From: Streptomyces murinus
GTDB lineage: Bacteria; Actinomycetota; Actinomycetes; Streptomycetales; Streptomycetaceae
DNA length: 56,957 nucleotides
NCBI RefSeq assembly: GCF_002154555.1
Contig: NZ_MUNF01000015.1
Span: 1-56,957 of the forward strand
Direction: 5' to 3'
Shown here in pieces: positions 48,766-56,851 of the stretch; the first letter of the stretch is position 1, and every line of letters begins with the position of its first letter. The notes below the pieces were generated by a model. The model worked only from the letters and a program-made list of their open reading frames with translations, did not search any database and was not told the DNA's origin. Position numbers and translations under genes: made by a program.

Positions 48766-49206
48766 TCATCGCCGCCCGGATACCGCCCCTTGAACGGCGT
48801 CCTCTTGAACGGCGTCGTCACAGGAAACCTCCGACGCGCCCCGCGCCTGGTTCACCCGGACGGCCTCGACATAGTCGGAGATCGCGTCCCGGCTGCGCAG
48901 CAGGCACTCGATGCGCTGCGTCATCCGGTCCCGCTCGCGCTCCAGCGTCGCCATCGTCTCGGGCGTGGCGTCCGTGACGTGGATCGCCCGGGGCTCCTTG
49001 AGGCAGGGCAGGATCTGCTTGATGACGCGGGTCGGCAGCCCGGAGTCGAGCAGCCCCCTGATCTGGAGGACCCGGTCCACACAGGGCTCGCCGTACTCCC
49101 GGTAGCCGTTCGCGGCGCGGTCCGAGACGAGCAGCCCCTGCTCCTCGTAGTAGCGCAGCATCCGGCGCGGTGTGCCGGTGCGTTCGGCCAGTTCCCCGAT
49201 GCGCAT
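48766..49206 (-). CDS. MerR-family transcriptional regulator
   Basis: The 146-residue protein has a MerR winged helix at its start (MRIGELAERTGTPRRMLRYYEEQGLL, then ANGYREY), a dimerisation coiled coil (~80-120) and a Cys-containing tail. GAGGAGACGACGTC precedes the ATG at 49204-49206. It is divergent from an MFS exporter gene, with AGGGTTGAACCCT between; activation of the exporter by a bound drug-like ligand is inferred. Confidence 0.87.
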   Translation of the reverse strand: MRIGELAERTGTPRRMLRYYEEQGLLVSDRAANGYREYGEPCVDRVLQIRGLLDSGLPTRVIKQILPCLKEPRAIHVTDATPETMATLERERDRMTQRIECLLRSRDAISDYVEAVRVNQARGASEVSCDDAVQEDAVQGAVSGRR

Positions 49207-49248
49207 GACGTCGTCTCCTCGGACCGGCTTGACCTTCACATAAATGTG

Positions 49249-49261
49249 AGGGTTGAACCCT
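49249..49261. promoter_or_regulatory. MerR-type operator palindrome
   Basis: AGGGTTGAACCCT is a perfect inverted repeat around a central G, extendable to 19 bp with one mismatch. It lies in the 62-bp gap between the divergent merR-like and MFS genes, 7 bases before the MFS start codon. Confidence 0.65.
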
Positions 49262-49268
49262 AACAGTC

Positions 49269-50486
49269 ATGTCAATGTCTCAGGCATCCCCGCACACCGC
49301 TGTTCTGCCGGCTCCCGCCGCCAAACTGCCCCTTTCGGCGCTGCTCGCGCTGGCCGCGGCGGCCTTCATGGCCATCCTCACCGAGGCGCTGCCCGCGGGC
49401 GTCCTGCCGGAGATGGCCCGCGGTCTCTCCGTCGGCGAGGCCGCGGCGGGCCAGACCCTGACGGTCTACGCGCTCGCCACCGGCCTCTCCGCGATCCCCG
49501 TGTCCCTGGCCACCGCGACCTGGCGCCGCAAGCGGCTGCTGCTGCTCGCGGTCCTGACCATCACCGTCGCGAACGCCGTCACCGCCCTGTCCTCCAGCTA
49601 CCTGCTCACCATGGCCTTCCGGCTGGCCGCCGGCGTGGCCGCGGCCGTGATCTGGGCCGAACTCGTGGGCTACGCACGCCGGCTGGCGCCCCCGCGGCTG
49701 GTGGGCAGGGCCATCGCGATCACCATGGGCGGGGTCCCGCTGGCGCTCTCCGTGGGCATCCCCGTCGGCACCTTCCTCGGGTCGGCGATCGGCTGGCGGG
49801 CGACCTTCGGCCTGACGGCCCTGGTCTGCGTGCTGCTGCTCGGCTGGATCACCGTCTCGGTGCCGGACCACCCCGGCCGACGGCCCGGACGGAGCGCGTC
49901 GATCCTCGGCGCGCTCCGGCTGCCCGGTGTGCTCCCGGTGCTGTTCGTGGTCGCCGCCTACGTCCTGGCGCACAACATCCTCTACACCTACATCTCCGCG
50001 TTCCTCGGCCGGCACGGCATGGGCGGCTCCCGCGATCTCGTGCTGCTGGTCTTCGGCATCGCCTCCGTGGTGAGCATCCTCGTCACCGGCGCCCTGGTCG
50101 ACCGCCGGCTGCGGGGCCTGACCGTCGCAGGCACCGCGCTGTTCCTGGTGGCGGCCGTACTGCTGCTCACAGGGGCAGGCAACGGCTTCGCGGTGTACGG
50201 CGCGACGGTGCTGTGGGGGCTCGGCTGGGGCGGCATGGGCACCCTGCTCCAGACCGCGGTCACCGACGCCGGGGGCGACCGGGCGCAGGCGCTGCTGGTC
50301 ACCACGTGGAACTCGGCCATGGCCGGCGGCGGCGCGGCCGGCGGCCTGCTGCTCGACACCCTCGGCCCCGGCTCCTTCCCCTGGAGCGCGCTCGCCCTGC
50401 TGGTCCCCGTCCTGGCCGTCGTCCTCGGAGCCCGCGCGCACGGCTTCCCCGTCGAGCGCCCCGGGCGGCGGGCCTCGGCGTCCTGA
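49269..50486 (+). CDS. MFS transporter (DHA1-type drug exporter)
   Basis: The 405-residue protein has 12 hydrophobic segments and the DHA1 layout of arabinose-efflux-like permeases: the helix 1 region MAILTEALPAGVLPEMARGL, helix 4-5 motif RLAAGVAAAVIWAELVGY, then GGVPLALSVGIPVGTFLG, and two six-helix halves split by a basic loop (~195-210). These export drugs or sugars by proton antiport. It is regulated by the adjacent divergent MerR protein. No ribosome binding site is visible before the ATG, and the operator lies almost at the start, so a very short or absent leader is likely. Confidence 0.88.
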   Translation: MSMSQASPHTAVLPAPAAKLPLSALLALAAAAFMAILTEALPAGVLPEMARGLSVGEAAAGQTLTVYALATGLSAIPVSLATATWRRKRLLLLAVLTITVANAVTALSSSYLLTMAFRLAAGVAAAVIWAELVGYARRLAPPRLVGRAIAITMGGVPLALSVGIPVGTFLGSAIGWRATFGLTALVCVLLLGWITVSVPDHPGRRPGRSASILGALRLPGVLPVLFVVAAYVLAHNILYTYISAFLGRHGMGGSRDLVLLVFGIASVVSILVTGALVDRRLRGLTVAGTALFLVAAVLLLTGAGNGFAVYGATVLWGLGWGGMGTLLQTAVTDAGGDRAQALLVTTWNSAMAGGGAAGGLLLDTLGPGSFPWSALALLVPVLAVVLGARAHGFPVERPGRRASAS

Positions 50487-51012
50487 CGTCGAGGTTCGTC
50501 CGGTGAGGGCCGCCGCTGAAAATAAGAGTTGACAAGGTTTCTGACCTGGGCACTGTTAGTTCGACAGATTTCGTACTAGTGCAAGTTCGGGGCTTTTGAA
50601 ATGAGAGTGGTGCTGACCTGCTCTTATCGAGAGGCGCAGCGGTGACCTTTGCTTTGGCATCTCCGTCTGCCGCCGGCGGTCGCTGCGCTTCTCCGGCCTC
50701 TCTCTGCGGGCGACGACCACGCGTGTGAACCCACGTTGTGCCGAGGGTGTTCTGCGCTCAACGCCGAGGTGAGATCTCCCGGTGCGACAATTGCTGAGGC
50801 ATTGTCAGTGGCGGGCGGTACCCTCAGATTTGGCTCAAATGAGGACCCCGGCGGCGTCGAGGTCGACGGGCACCGGGGTCGCTCCTGATTGGCGTCTGGA
50901 ACATACCTCGAACGCAACGCCGAAGGCACCCAGTGTCATTCGGTTGTGATCACCGCCTCTCGATCTGGCACGCCGGGCCTCCTCGCAGAACAGAGGAAGG
51001 AACCCAGGCAAA
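50487..51012. other. Gene-poor, A/T-richer stretch upstream of the OLD-type ATPase
   Basis: These 526 bp lack a convincing gene. A frame at 50649-50888 has a poor start and no ribosome binding site. TTGACA (50529-50534) is a good -35 box. ATAAGAG near 50523 and CTCTTAT near 50621 are inverted arms ~90 bp apart. The composition differs sharply from the flanking MFS gene, suggesting the left edge of an acquired segment and possibly a non-coding RNA or long leader. Confidence 0.5.
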
Positions 51013-52941
51013 GTGCAACTGGTCAAAGCTCAGGTGACCGACTACAGATCGGTCGAGGACTCCGAGATATTCGACGTCGAGGAGGACGTGACCTGCCTCG
51101 TCGGGAAGAACGAGTCAGGCAAGACGACGCTCTTGCAGGCACTCTTCCGGCTCAACCCCGTGGAGCCCGCTGGCTTCGACGAGGTTGTCGACTTCCCGGC
51201 CCGCAAGACCCGGGAGCGTAAGCAGCTCCCGGCCAACAAGAGGATTCCGGTGGTCCGGGCGACGTTTCGCTTCGACGACACCGAGTTGAAGGCGATCCAA
51301 GACGAGCTCGGCCCGAAAGCCATGAGAAGCGCCGAGTTCGAGGTCGTAATCGGCTACCGGGAGGGCGGCAGGACCTGGACGCTGCAGTGCAACGAGCCCG
51401 CGGTTGTCGATCACCTGCGTTCTACCTTGGACCTGCCGACTGCGGCAGCCAAGGCCATTGGCGGCGCGAAAAGTATCGCGGATCTTCTCGACGCGCTCGA
51501 CGAACTGGATGAACCGCCGTCAGACGCGACCGTGCTCGCCGATCGCATCCGGGACTGGCGTGACAGCAGCCTCCAGAAGCACCTGATCGACGAGTACGCA
51601 CTCCCGTCCCTGCCGAAGTTCGTCTACTTCGCTGACTACGACACGATGCCGGGCAAGGTCGCGCTGCCCGACCTGATCCGTCGACGGGATTCCGACGAGC
51701 TCACTCGTGGCGAACGCGCTCTGATGAGCCTGCTGGACATGGCGGGGGTCTCGCCGGAGGAGTTCAAGGACGCCGACCAGCACGAACGGCTTCTGCGCGA
51801 GCTGGAGAACTCCGGCAACGTCATCTCGGACGAGGTCTTCGAGTACTGGTCTCAGAACACCGAGCTCGAAGTCCAGCTGAAGGTCCTGCCACCCGAAACC
51901 GGGGCCCTCCCGCCTTTCGATGAGGGACCGATCCTTCAGATCCGTGTTTTCAACCGCCGCCATCGCGCCTCGGTGCCCTTCGACGATCGATCCCGCGGAT
52001 TTGTCTGGTTCTTCTCCTTCCTCGCCTACTTCAACGAGTTGGAGGCGGCGGGCTCCACGGACCTGATCCTCCTCCTGGACGAGCCGGGGCTGTCCCTCCA
52101 CGGCCGTGCCCAGGAAGATCTGCTCCGCCTGATCGACGAGAGGCTGGCCCCGAAGCACCAGGTCCTCTACACCACGCACTCGCCGTTCATGGTCGACCCC
52201 GGAAATCTCCAGAGGGTCCGGACGGTCATCGACATGGAGCGCGGCGGTGCGAAGGTCTCCTCGGAGATCTTCAAGGCCGACGAGGATACTGCCTTCCCGT
52301 TGCTGACCGCGATGGGCGTCGAGATGACCCAGACGCTGTTCGTCGGCGAGCACACTCTGCTCCTCGAAGGCCCGAGCGACCTGATCTACCTCGACGTCCT
52401 CACGGACGTCGCCGAGGCGAACGGCTCCACCGGACTCGACCCGCGCTGGGTCAAGACGCCCATCGGCGGCTCCGGGAAGCTGTCCACCTTCGTGACCCTT
52501 CTGGGCGCGAACAAGCTGAACGTCGCCGTCCTCGTCGACTCCAGCACCAAGGACGTCGGGGCCGTCCAGCGCCTGCGGGACAACGACCAACTCGCCAAGA
52601 ACGGGCTCGTCGAGATCAGCGAGTTCACCAGCACGGCCGACGCGGATGTCGAGGATCTGTTCGACCGGGATTTCTACCTCGAACTCGTCAACCGCGCCTA
52701 TGCCTCCGAGCTCACCAAACCGATCGCCGCCTCCGAGCTCAACTCCAAGGACCCCCGAGTCGTCCGGCAGATCGAGGCGGTGTTCAGGAAGCGGAAGATC
52801 GCCACGCGATTCAACCACTACAGGCCGGCCGCGGTACTCCTCCGTGAGCAGGCCGCGCTCACCTCGCGTATCGACCCGGCGACGGTCACGCGAGCCGAGC
52901 AACTATTCACGCGGCTCAACTCCCTGCTCCCCAGGCGGTGA
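51013..52941 (+). CDS. OLD-family ATPase/TOPRIM protein
   Basis: The 642-residue product has an ABC/SMC-like ATPase domain with Walker A VGKNESGKTTLL (~residue 31), a long helical insertion, a signature-like SRGFVWFFSF, Walker B LILLLDEPGLSLH (~355) and the switch His in TTHSPFMVD. A C-terminal TOPRIM-like domain follows, with the acidic residue in LLLEGPSDLIYLD (~457), VAVLVDSSTKD and DADVEDLFDRDFY. The usual DxD of TOPRIM appears as D-S-S. OLD proteins are nucleases in phage exclusion, Gabija and retron systems. The GTG at 51013 has GAGGAAGGAA upstream. Less G+C-rich than neighbouring genes. Confidence 0.87.
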   Translation: MQLVKAQVTDYRSVEDSEIFDVEEDVTCLVGKNESGKTTLLQALFRLNPVEPAGFDEVVDFPARKTRERKQLPANKRIPVVRATFRFDDTELKAIQDELGPKAMRSAEFEVVIGYREGGRTWTLQCNEPAVVDHLRSTLDLPTAAAKAIGGAKSIADLLDALDELDEPPSDATVLADRIRDWRDSSLQKHLIDEYALPSLPKFVYFADYDTMPGKVALPDLIRRRDSDELTRGERALMSLLDMAGVSPEEFKDADQHERLLRELENSGNVISDEVFEYWSQNTELEVQLKVLPPETGALPPFDEGPILQIRVFNRRHRASVPFDDRSRGFVWFFSFLAYFNELEAAGSTDLILLLDEPGLSLHGRAQEDLLRLIDERLAPKHQVLYTTHSPFMVDPGNLQRVRTVIDMERGGAKVSSEIFKADEDTAFPLLTAMGVEMTQTLFVGEHTLLLEGPSDLIYLDVLTDVAEANGSTGLDPRWVKTPIGGSGKLSTFVTLLGANKLNVAVLVDSSTKDVGAVQRLRDNDQLAKNGLVEISEFTSTADADVEDLFDRDFYLELVNRAYASELTKPIAASELNSKDPRVVRQIEAVFRKRKIATRFNHYRPAAVLLREQAALTSRIDPATVTRAEQLFTRLNSLLPRR

Positions 52942-53089
52942 GCTGAGCCTCCCTGGGACGTCGTCCTGCCCAGTGCCTTTCCTCTCGGCTCGACAAGTAG
53001 AACCTGGCGGGGAAGGCCTGGCAGCACGGACTGGGACGGGCCTCTTTGACTTGTCCTCGTGGTTCGCCTGGATGGGTGATGATGTTGTA

Positions 53090-54226
53090 ATGAGCTTGGA
53101 CCTCAGCAACTATGAACTCCGCTGGCCCACAGAGCTGTTCGTTGCCGAAGGCGAGCGCATCCTTCGAATCACCGGCTCTTCCTGGGAGGAGCAGGCGAAA
53201 TGGCTTCTGACAGAGGCCCTCGGGGGCGGGGCGGCCCTGGACTTTGAGGAGGCTCCCGACCACAGGGATCCGGCAGACGACCCATGGGCCACCACGACCA
53301 GCCGCTGGCGCCGTCTGCCCAGCGCGGAGGACCGCTGCGACTGGTTCGAGGAACTCGTCAAGCGAGCGTCCGAGCTGCACCACGCAGTCGCCCCTCGGCC
53401 TTACTGGCCGGAGCGGCATGGCAGCGGCGTGTCTGCTGGCGGCCGGGCTGAGCGAGACGCCCGGGAGGACTTCGCCCGACTCATCGGGGACTTCTCCGAG
53501 AACGGATACTTGGCCGAGTTGTTCGGCCAGTACTGCGTAGACGATCACGATGAACTGCCCGACCCTTCCGGGGTGATCGAGCGCCGTCTGGGAATCCCCG
53601 GCCTGTGGCCCTTCGCGCCGCAGACCTGGGATGAGGACACTTTCTACGGCCTCATCGAGGTGTTCCACGACCTAGTCAGCCGCCCCCGGCGGCGACACTT
53701 TCACAGCTACGGCGGTTGTGGCTGGCACCACTCGGAGTTCCACAACGGCCCCGCACGCATCCTGTTCCGGTGGAGAGTGGACCGGCTGCTGCGCGAAGCT
53801 GGCATCGAGTATGAGTTGGCCGTAGAGGGAGAGGACCTCGGGCGCCTCGTCGCCGTCACCGACGACGCCCGCTCCGAGCTGGTGCACCGCGCCCTCCACG
53901 ACAGCCCGACCGACATCACCGCCGGCGTGCGCCACGCCATCGCACTCTTCCGAGGACGCGAATCGTCGCCCGAGAGCAAGAGATCGGCGATCTTCAACCT
54001 CGCCCGCGTCCTGGAGGACCGCCGCGCTCTGATCAAGGAGCACCTCGGAAAGGACGAGGGCGCTCTCTTCGAGATCGCCAACCGCTTCGACCTACGTCAC
54101 CGTCGGGCCGACCAGCGCGGCGACTACGACGAAGCCTTCCTCGACTGGATCTTCTGGTGGTACCTGGCCACGGTGGAACTGACCAACCAGCTGATCGCAT
54201 CCCGCGACCCCCGCCCCGAGAAATGA
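53090..54226 (+). CDS. Unknown protein with HEPN-like C-terminus, partner of the OLD-type ATPase
   Basis: The 378-residue protein is not a recognised family. The N-terminal 250 residues are mixed, with an unusual HFHSYGGCGWHH cluster. The C-terminal third is helical and contains RFDLRH (residues ~332-337), an R-x4-H spacing as in HEPN ribonucleases, followed by FLDWIFWWYLATVELTNQLI, a pattern I associate with Abi-like proteins. It follows the OLD gene on the same strand after 148 bp, with TTGACT (53047-53052) as a possible own promoter. The start is the ATG at 53090 or 53072. Toxin or effector function is an inference. Confidence 0.72.
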   Translation: MSLDLSNYELRWPTELFVAEGERILRITGSSWEEQAKWLLTEALGGGAALDFEEAPDHRDPADDPWATTTSRWRRLPSAEDRCDWFEELVKRASELHHAVAPRPYWPERHGSGVSAGGRAERDAREDFARLIGDFSENGYLAELFGQYCVDDHDELPDPSGVIERRLGIPGLWPFAPQTWDEDTFYGLIEVFHDLVSRPRRRHFHSYGGCGWHHSEFHNGPARILFRWRVDRLLREAGIEYELAVEGEDLGRLVAVTDDARSELVHRALHDSPTDITAGVRHAIALFRGRESSPESKRSAIFNLARVLEDRRALIKEHLGKDEGALFEIANRFDLRHRRADQRGDYDEAFLDWIFWWYLATVELTNQLIASRDPRPEK

Positions 54227-54278
54227 GGCACTCCTCTTCTGCTCTCATCCGGCGCAGGGGCGCGGCGGACCGGGCGCA

Positions 54279-54300
54279 CGCTGTATAACGGTATACAGCG
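54279..54300. promoter_or_regulatory. Perfect palindromic operator upstream of the RpiR gene
   Basis: CGCTGTATA (54279-54287) and TATACAGCG (54292-54300) form a perfect 9-bp inverted repeat with an ACGG spacer, an A/T-rich core in G+C-rich DNA. It lies ~90 bp before the RpiR-type gene and is probably its own or a co-regulator's binding site. Confidence 0.7.
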
Positions 54301-54389
54301 AAACCTTGTCTGAATATCGGTCCGTGTTCGGTGCGGCCCCGGCGCTGTACTCTCCCGGGGCGGTGAGGACAACCGAGGGGGAGTACGTG

Positions 54390-55232
54390 ATGAGCGTGAC
54401 CGACAGCCCGGCCAACCGGTTGCAGGCGCTCTTCGAGGGTCACCGGCTCACGCCGACCCAGCGCCGTATCGCGCACAGCATGGTGCGGCGCGCCGCCGAC
54501 GTGCCCTTCCTGTCCAGCGTGGAGCTGGCCGAACTGGCCGGGGTCAGCCAGCCGTCGGTGACCCGGTTCGCGGTCGCCCTCGGCTTCGACGGCTACCCCG
54601 CGCTGCGCCGGCACCTGCGCGAGGTGGTGCCCGCCGAACCGGCCCCCGAGAACGGTGTGCACAACGAGTACCAGCTCGCCGTCGAGGCCGAGATCGAGAA
54701 CCTGCGCCACCTCGCCGATCTGCTCGCCGACCCGCGCCCGGTGCAGCAGGCCGGACGGATCCTCGCCGCCTCCCGCCCGCTGCCGGTGCTCGGCCTGCGC
54801 GCCGCCGCCTCCCAGGCGTACGGCTTCGCGTACTTCGCCGCCAAGGTCCACCCGGACGTCCGGCTGCTCGACGAGGGCGGCACGATGATCCAGGACCGCA
54901 TCGACGCGGCCGTCCGCGCGGGCGCCAGCGCCCTGCTCTGCTTCGCGCTGCCCCGCCATCCGCGCGAGGTGGTCGACACCCTCGCCCACGCCCAGGACGT
55001 CGGCCTGACCGTCGTCACCGTCGCCGACTCCGCGTTCGCGCCCGTCGCCAAGCACTCCGACCTGCTGCTGCCCGCCGCCGTCGGCACCGGCCTCGCCTTC
55101 GACACCGCGTGCGCGCCGATGCTGCTGGGCCGGGTGCTGCTGGAGGCGGTCTGCGACGATCTGCCGGACGCGCAGGCCCGCCTGGAGGAGTTCGACGCGA
55201 AGGCCGCCGCCCGGGGGCTCTTCGTGGAGTGA
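54390..55232 (+). CDS. MurR/RpiR-family transcriptional regulator with SIS domain
   Basis: The 280-residue protein has an N-terminal RpiR helix-turn-helix (residues ~8-80: LTPTQRRIAHSMV, LAELAGVSQPSVTRFAVALGF) and a C-terminal SIS sugar-phosphate-binding domain (~125-260: LPVLGLRAAASQAYGFAYF, ALLCFALPRHPREVVD). Such regulators respond to phosphosugars or related ligands; in streptomycetes one often sits beside histidine-utilisation genes, which are not in the window. GGGGGAG precedes the ATG at 54390. TACTCT (54348-54353) is a plausible -10 box. Confidence 0.87.
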   Translation: MSVTDSPANRLQALFEGHRLTPTQRRIAHSMVRRAADVPFLSSVELAELAGVSQPSVTRFAVALGFDGYPALRRHLREVVPAEPAPENGVHNEYQLAVEAEIENLRHLADLLADPRPVQQAGRILAASRPLPVLGLRAAASQAYGFAYFAAKVHPDVRLLDEGGTMIQDRIDAAVRAGASALLCFALPRHPREVVDTLAHAQDVGLTVVTVADSAFAPVAKHSDLLLPAAVGTGLAFDTACAPMLLGRVLLEAVCDDLPDAQARLEEFDAKAAARGLFVE

Positions 55233-55322
55233 GCCCTGGTGCTCTCAGGTTTGTCTCACGTTCGCCCGCTAACGTCCCCGCCGGACAGAGGCAGTGCGGG
55301 ACTCGTGACACGGGAGGGTGAC

Positions 55323-55934
55323 GTGGCGCGCGGAGAGCGTGGCGAAGGCAGGGAGCGCGGCGGCCGGGGACTGGCCCGGGTGGCCGTCGTCGTACGGGCG
55401 GGAGCCGCCCCGCTGTGGTGGTTCGGGGTGGTCGCCGCGGGCGTCGGCGCCGTGCCCGAGGGCTGGACGGGACGCCGGATCGGGGTGTTCGCCGGGGCCG
55501 CGCTGTTCGTCGTCGCCGCCGCGGTGGTGGCGCTGACCCGGCGGCGCCGCTACGACGCCCTCGCCCGGGGCGCGAGTCGCGCGGGCAAGTACGACGTGCT
55601 CCAGGACCGCGCGGTGACCGTGCGCAACTGGCGCCGCGGACACCGCTGGTGGCTGGTGGGGGCCTGGGCGCTCGCGCTCGGGTCCGCCTTCGCGGTGCCG
55701 GTGGCCGGCGGGCTGCTGCTGGCCGGGTGCGGCACCGGACTGCGGCTGAAGGCCGGCTGGCTCGGGCGGCGCGAACGGGCCCTGGACAGCCTGCTCTGGG
55801 TGCGGGTCGACTGGCTCGACGGACGCGGCGGCCGCCCGGTGGGCAAGGCGGTCAAGGGCCTGCGCGGTACGGGCATCGCGGCCGGCGACGCGGCTCCGGG
55901 CGGAACGCGCCGCCGTACCGCGGCCCTCGTCTGA
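55323..55934 (+). CDS. Hypothetical membrane protein
   Basis: The 203-residue basic protein has two hydrophobic pairs: ~residues 28-70 (WWFGVVAAGVGAV; IGVFAGAALFVVAAAVVAL) and ~112-140 (WWLVGAWALALGSAFAVPVAGGLLL). Loops between them are Arg-rich. Four membrane helices are likely; no known family. The start is the GTG at 55323 after GGGAGGGTGAC; a GTG at 55305 is the alternative. It is convergent with the roadblock gene. Confidence 0.68.
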   Translation: MARGERGEGRERGGRGLARVAVVVRAGAAPLWWFGVVAAGVGAVPEGWTGRRIGVFAGAALFVVAAAVVALTRRRRYDALARGASRAGKYDVLQDRAVTVRNWRRGHRWWLVGAWALALGSAFAVPVAGGLLLAGCGTGLRLKAGWLGRRERALDSLLWVRVDWLDGRGGRPVGKAVKGLRGTGIAAGDAAPGGTRRRTAALV

Positions 55935-55945
55935 CCGGAGGGGGC

Positions 55946-56320
55946 CTAGACCTCCAGGTTCTCCTCGATCCGCTTCAGCTGGTGGCGGGCCATCGCCAGG
56001 TTGGCGCGGGTCGAGTCCAGGACCAGGTAGAGGAACAGACCGTTGCCGCCGCGCCCCTGGAGCAGGCGGATCAGGTGGTACTGGTCGGAGAGCGTGATGA
56101 GGACGTCCTCGATCTCGCTCTTGAGGCCCAGCATCTCCATCGTGCGCATCTTGGCGCGGATCACATCGGTGTTGCCTGCGGCGGCCACGTTCAGGTCGAA
56201 GGTCTTGCTGCCGCCCATCGTGCCCAGCGCCATCCCGCTGGTGTAGTCGACGAGCGCGACGCCGGTGGCGCCCTCGATCGAGGTCAGCGCCTCTTTGAGG
56301 GCGGTCTCGGTGTTGGCCAT
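55946..56320 (-). CDS. Roadblock/LC7 domain protein (first of pair)
   Basis: The 124-residue protein has the roadblock/LC7 fold: LTSIEGATGVALVDYTSGMALGT, a central helix MRTMEMLGLKSEIEDVLI, the YHLIRLL strand and a FLYLVLDSTRANLAMAR ending. Bacterial roadblock proteins regulate Ras-like GTPases and occur in cvn operons and beside MglA. GAGAGG lies before the ATG at 56318-56320. It follows the second roadblock gene by 11 bases in the same operon. Confidence 0.85.
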   Translation of the reverse strand: MANTETALKEALTSIEGATGVALVDYTSGMALGTMGGSKTFDLNVAAAGNTDVIRAKMRTMEMLGLKSEIEDVLITLSDQYHLIRLLQGRGGNGLFLYLVLDSTRANLAMARHQLKRIEENLEV

Positions 56321-56331
56321 GTCGGGTCCTC

Positions 56332-56820
56332 TCAACTGTCGGTTGTGGTGCGTGCGGTGGTCGTGCGCGGGGTCCGCGTGGCGCGGGCCCGCGGCGGCGC
56401 GGTGGTCGGGCGTGCGGGCGCGTTCCGGGCGGCCGCGGCCTCGGCGGCGTCCAGGACCTCGCCGATCCGGGCGCCGGAGCGGCGGCCCTCCAGATGCAGC
56501 CGGCCGACGTTGACCCGGTCCTGCGCGAGCAGGGTCAGTACGGCGCTGCGTCCTGCGGCGTAGGTGGCGACGTAGCCGCGCTCGCCGCGCACCAGCAGTT
56601 CCCGCAGGCCGCCGTTGCCGGTGGCGTCGGCGACCCGTACGGAGACGCCGAGCGCGGCCGCGGTGAGCGCCGCGAGCCCGTCGGGGTCGACGCCGGGCGT
56701 GTCATGGGCGACGACGAGTCCGTCGACGCCGGCCGCGAGCGCGCCGGTGAGCTGCGGCACCCGGGTGCGCAGCCGGTGCAGCTCCTCCAGGACGGTCCGA
56801 AGGTCGTCCTCGGACACCAT
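56332..56820 (-). CDS. Roadblock/LC7-like protein (second of pair)
   Basis: The 162-residue protein has a diverged roadblock/LC7 domain (residues ~18-120: LTGALAAGVDGLVVAHDTPGVDPDGLAAL, GYVATYAAGRSAVLTLL) and a disordered Ala/Arg/Thr-rich tail. GAGGAGAGAG precedes the ATG at 56818-56820. It probably forms a heterodimer with the smaller roadblock protein encoded next to it, as in other paired LC7 operons (inference). Confidence 0.78.
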   Translation of the reverse strand: MVSEDDLRTVLEELHRLRTRVPQLTGALAAGVDGLVVAHDTPGVDPDGLAALTAAALGVSVRVADATGNGGLRELLVRGERGYVATYAAGRSAVLTLLAQDRVNVGRLHLEGRRSGARIGEVLDAAEAAAARNAPARPTTAPPRARATRTPRTTTARTTTDS

Positions 56821-56851
56821 CAGCTCTCTCCTCTCGGCGGGGCGTGGCCGT

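Noticed and set aside
50649-50888. A 79-codon frame in the gene-poor stretch
   Set aside because: Non-ATG start without a ribosome binding site, and composition that does not look coding. Left as part of the intergenic stretch.
42870-54226. Insertion sequences, transposases or CRISPR arrays in the accessory segment
   Set aside because: No transposase motifs, terminal inverted repeats or regularly spaced repeats were seen. The only array is the coding DUF397 tandem.
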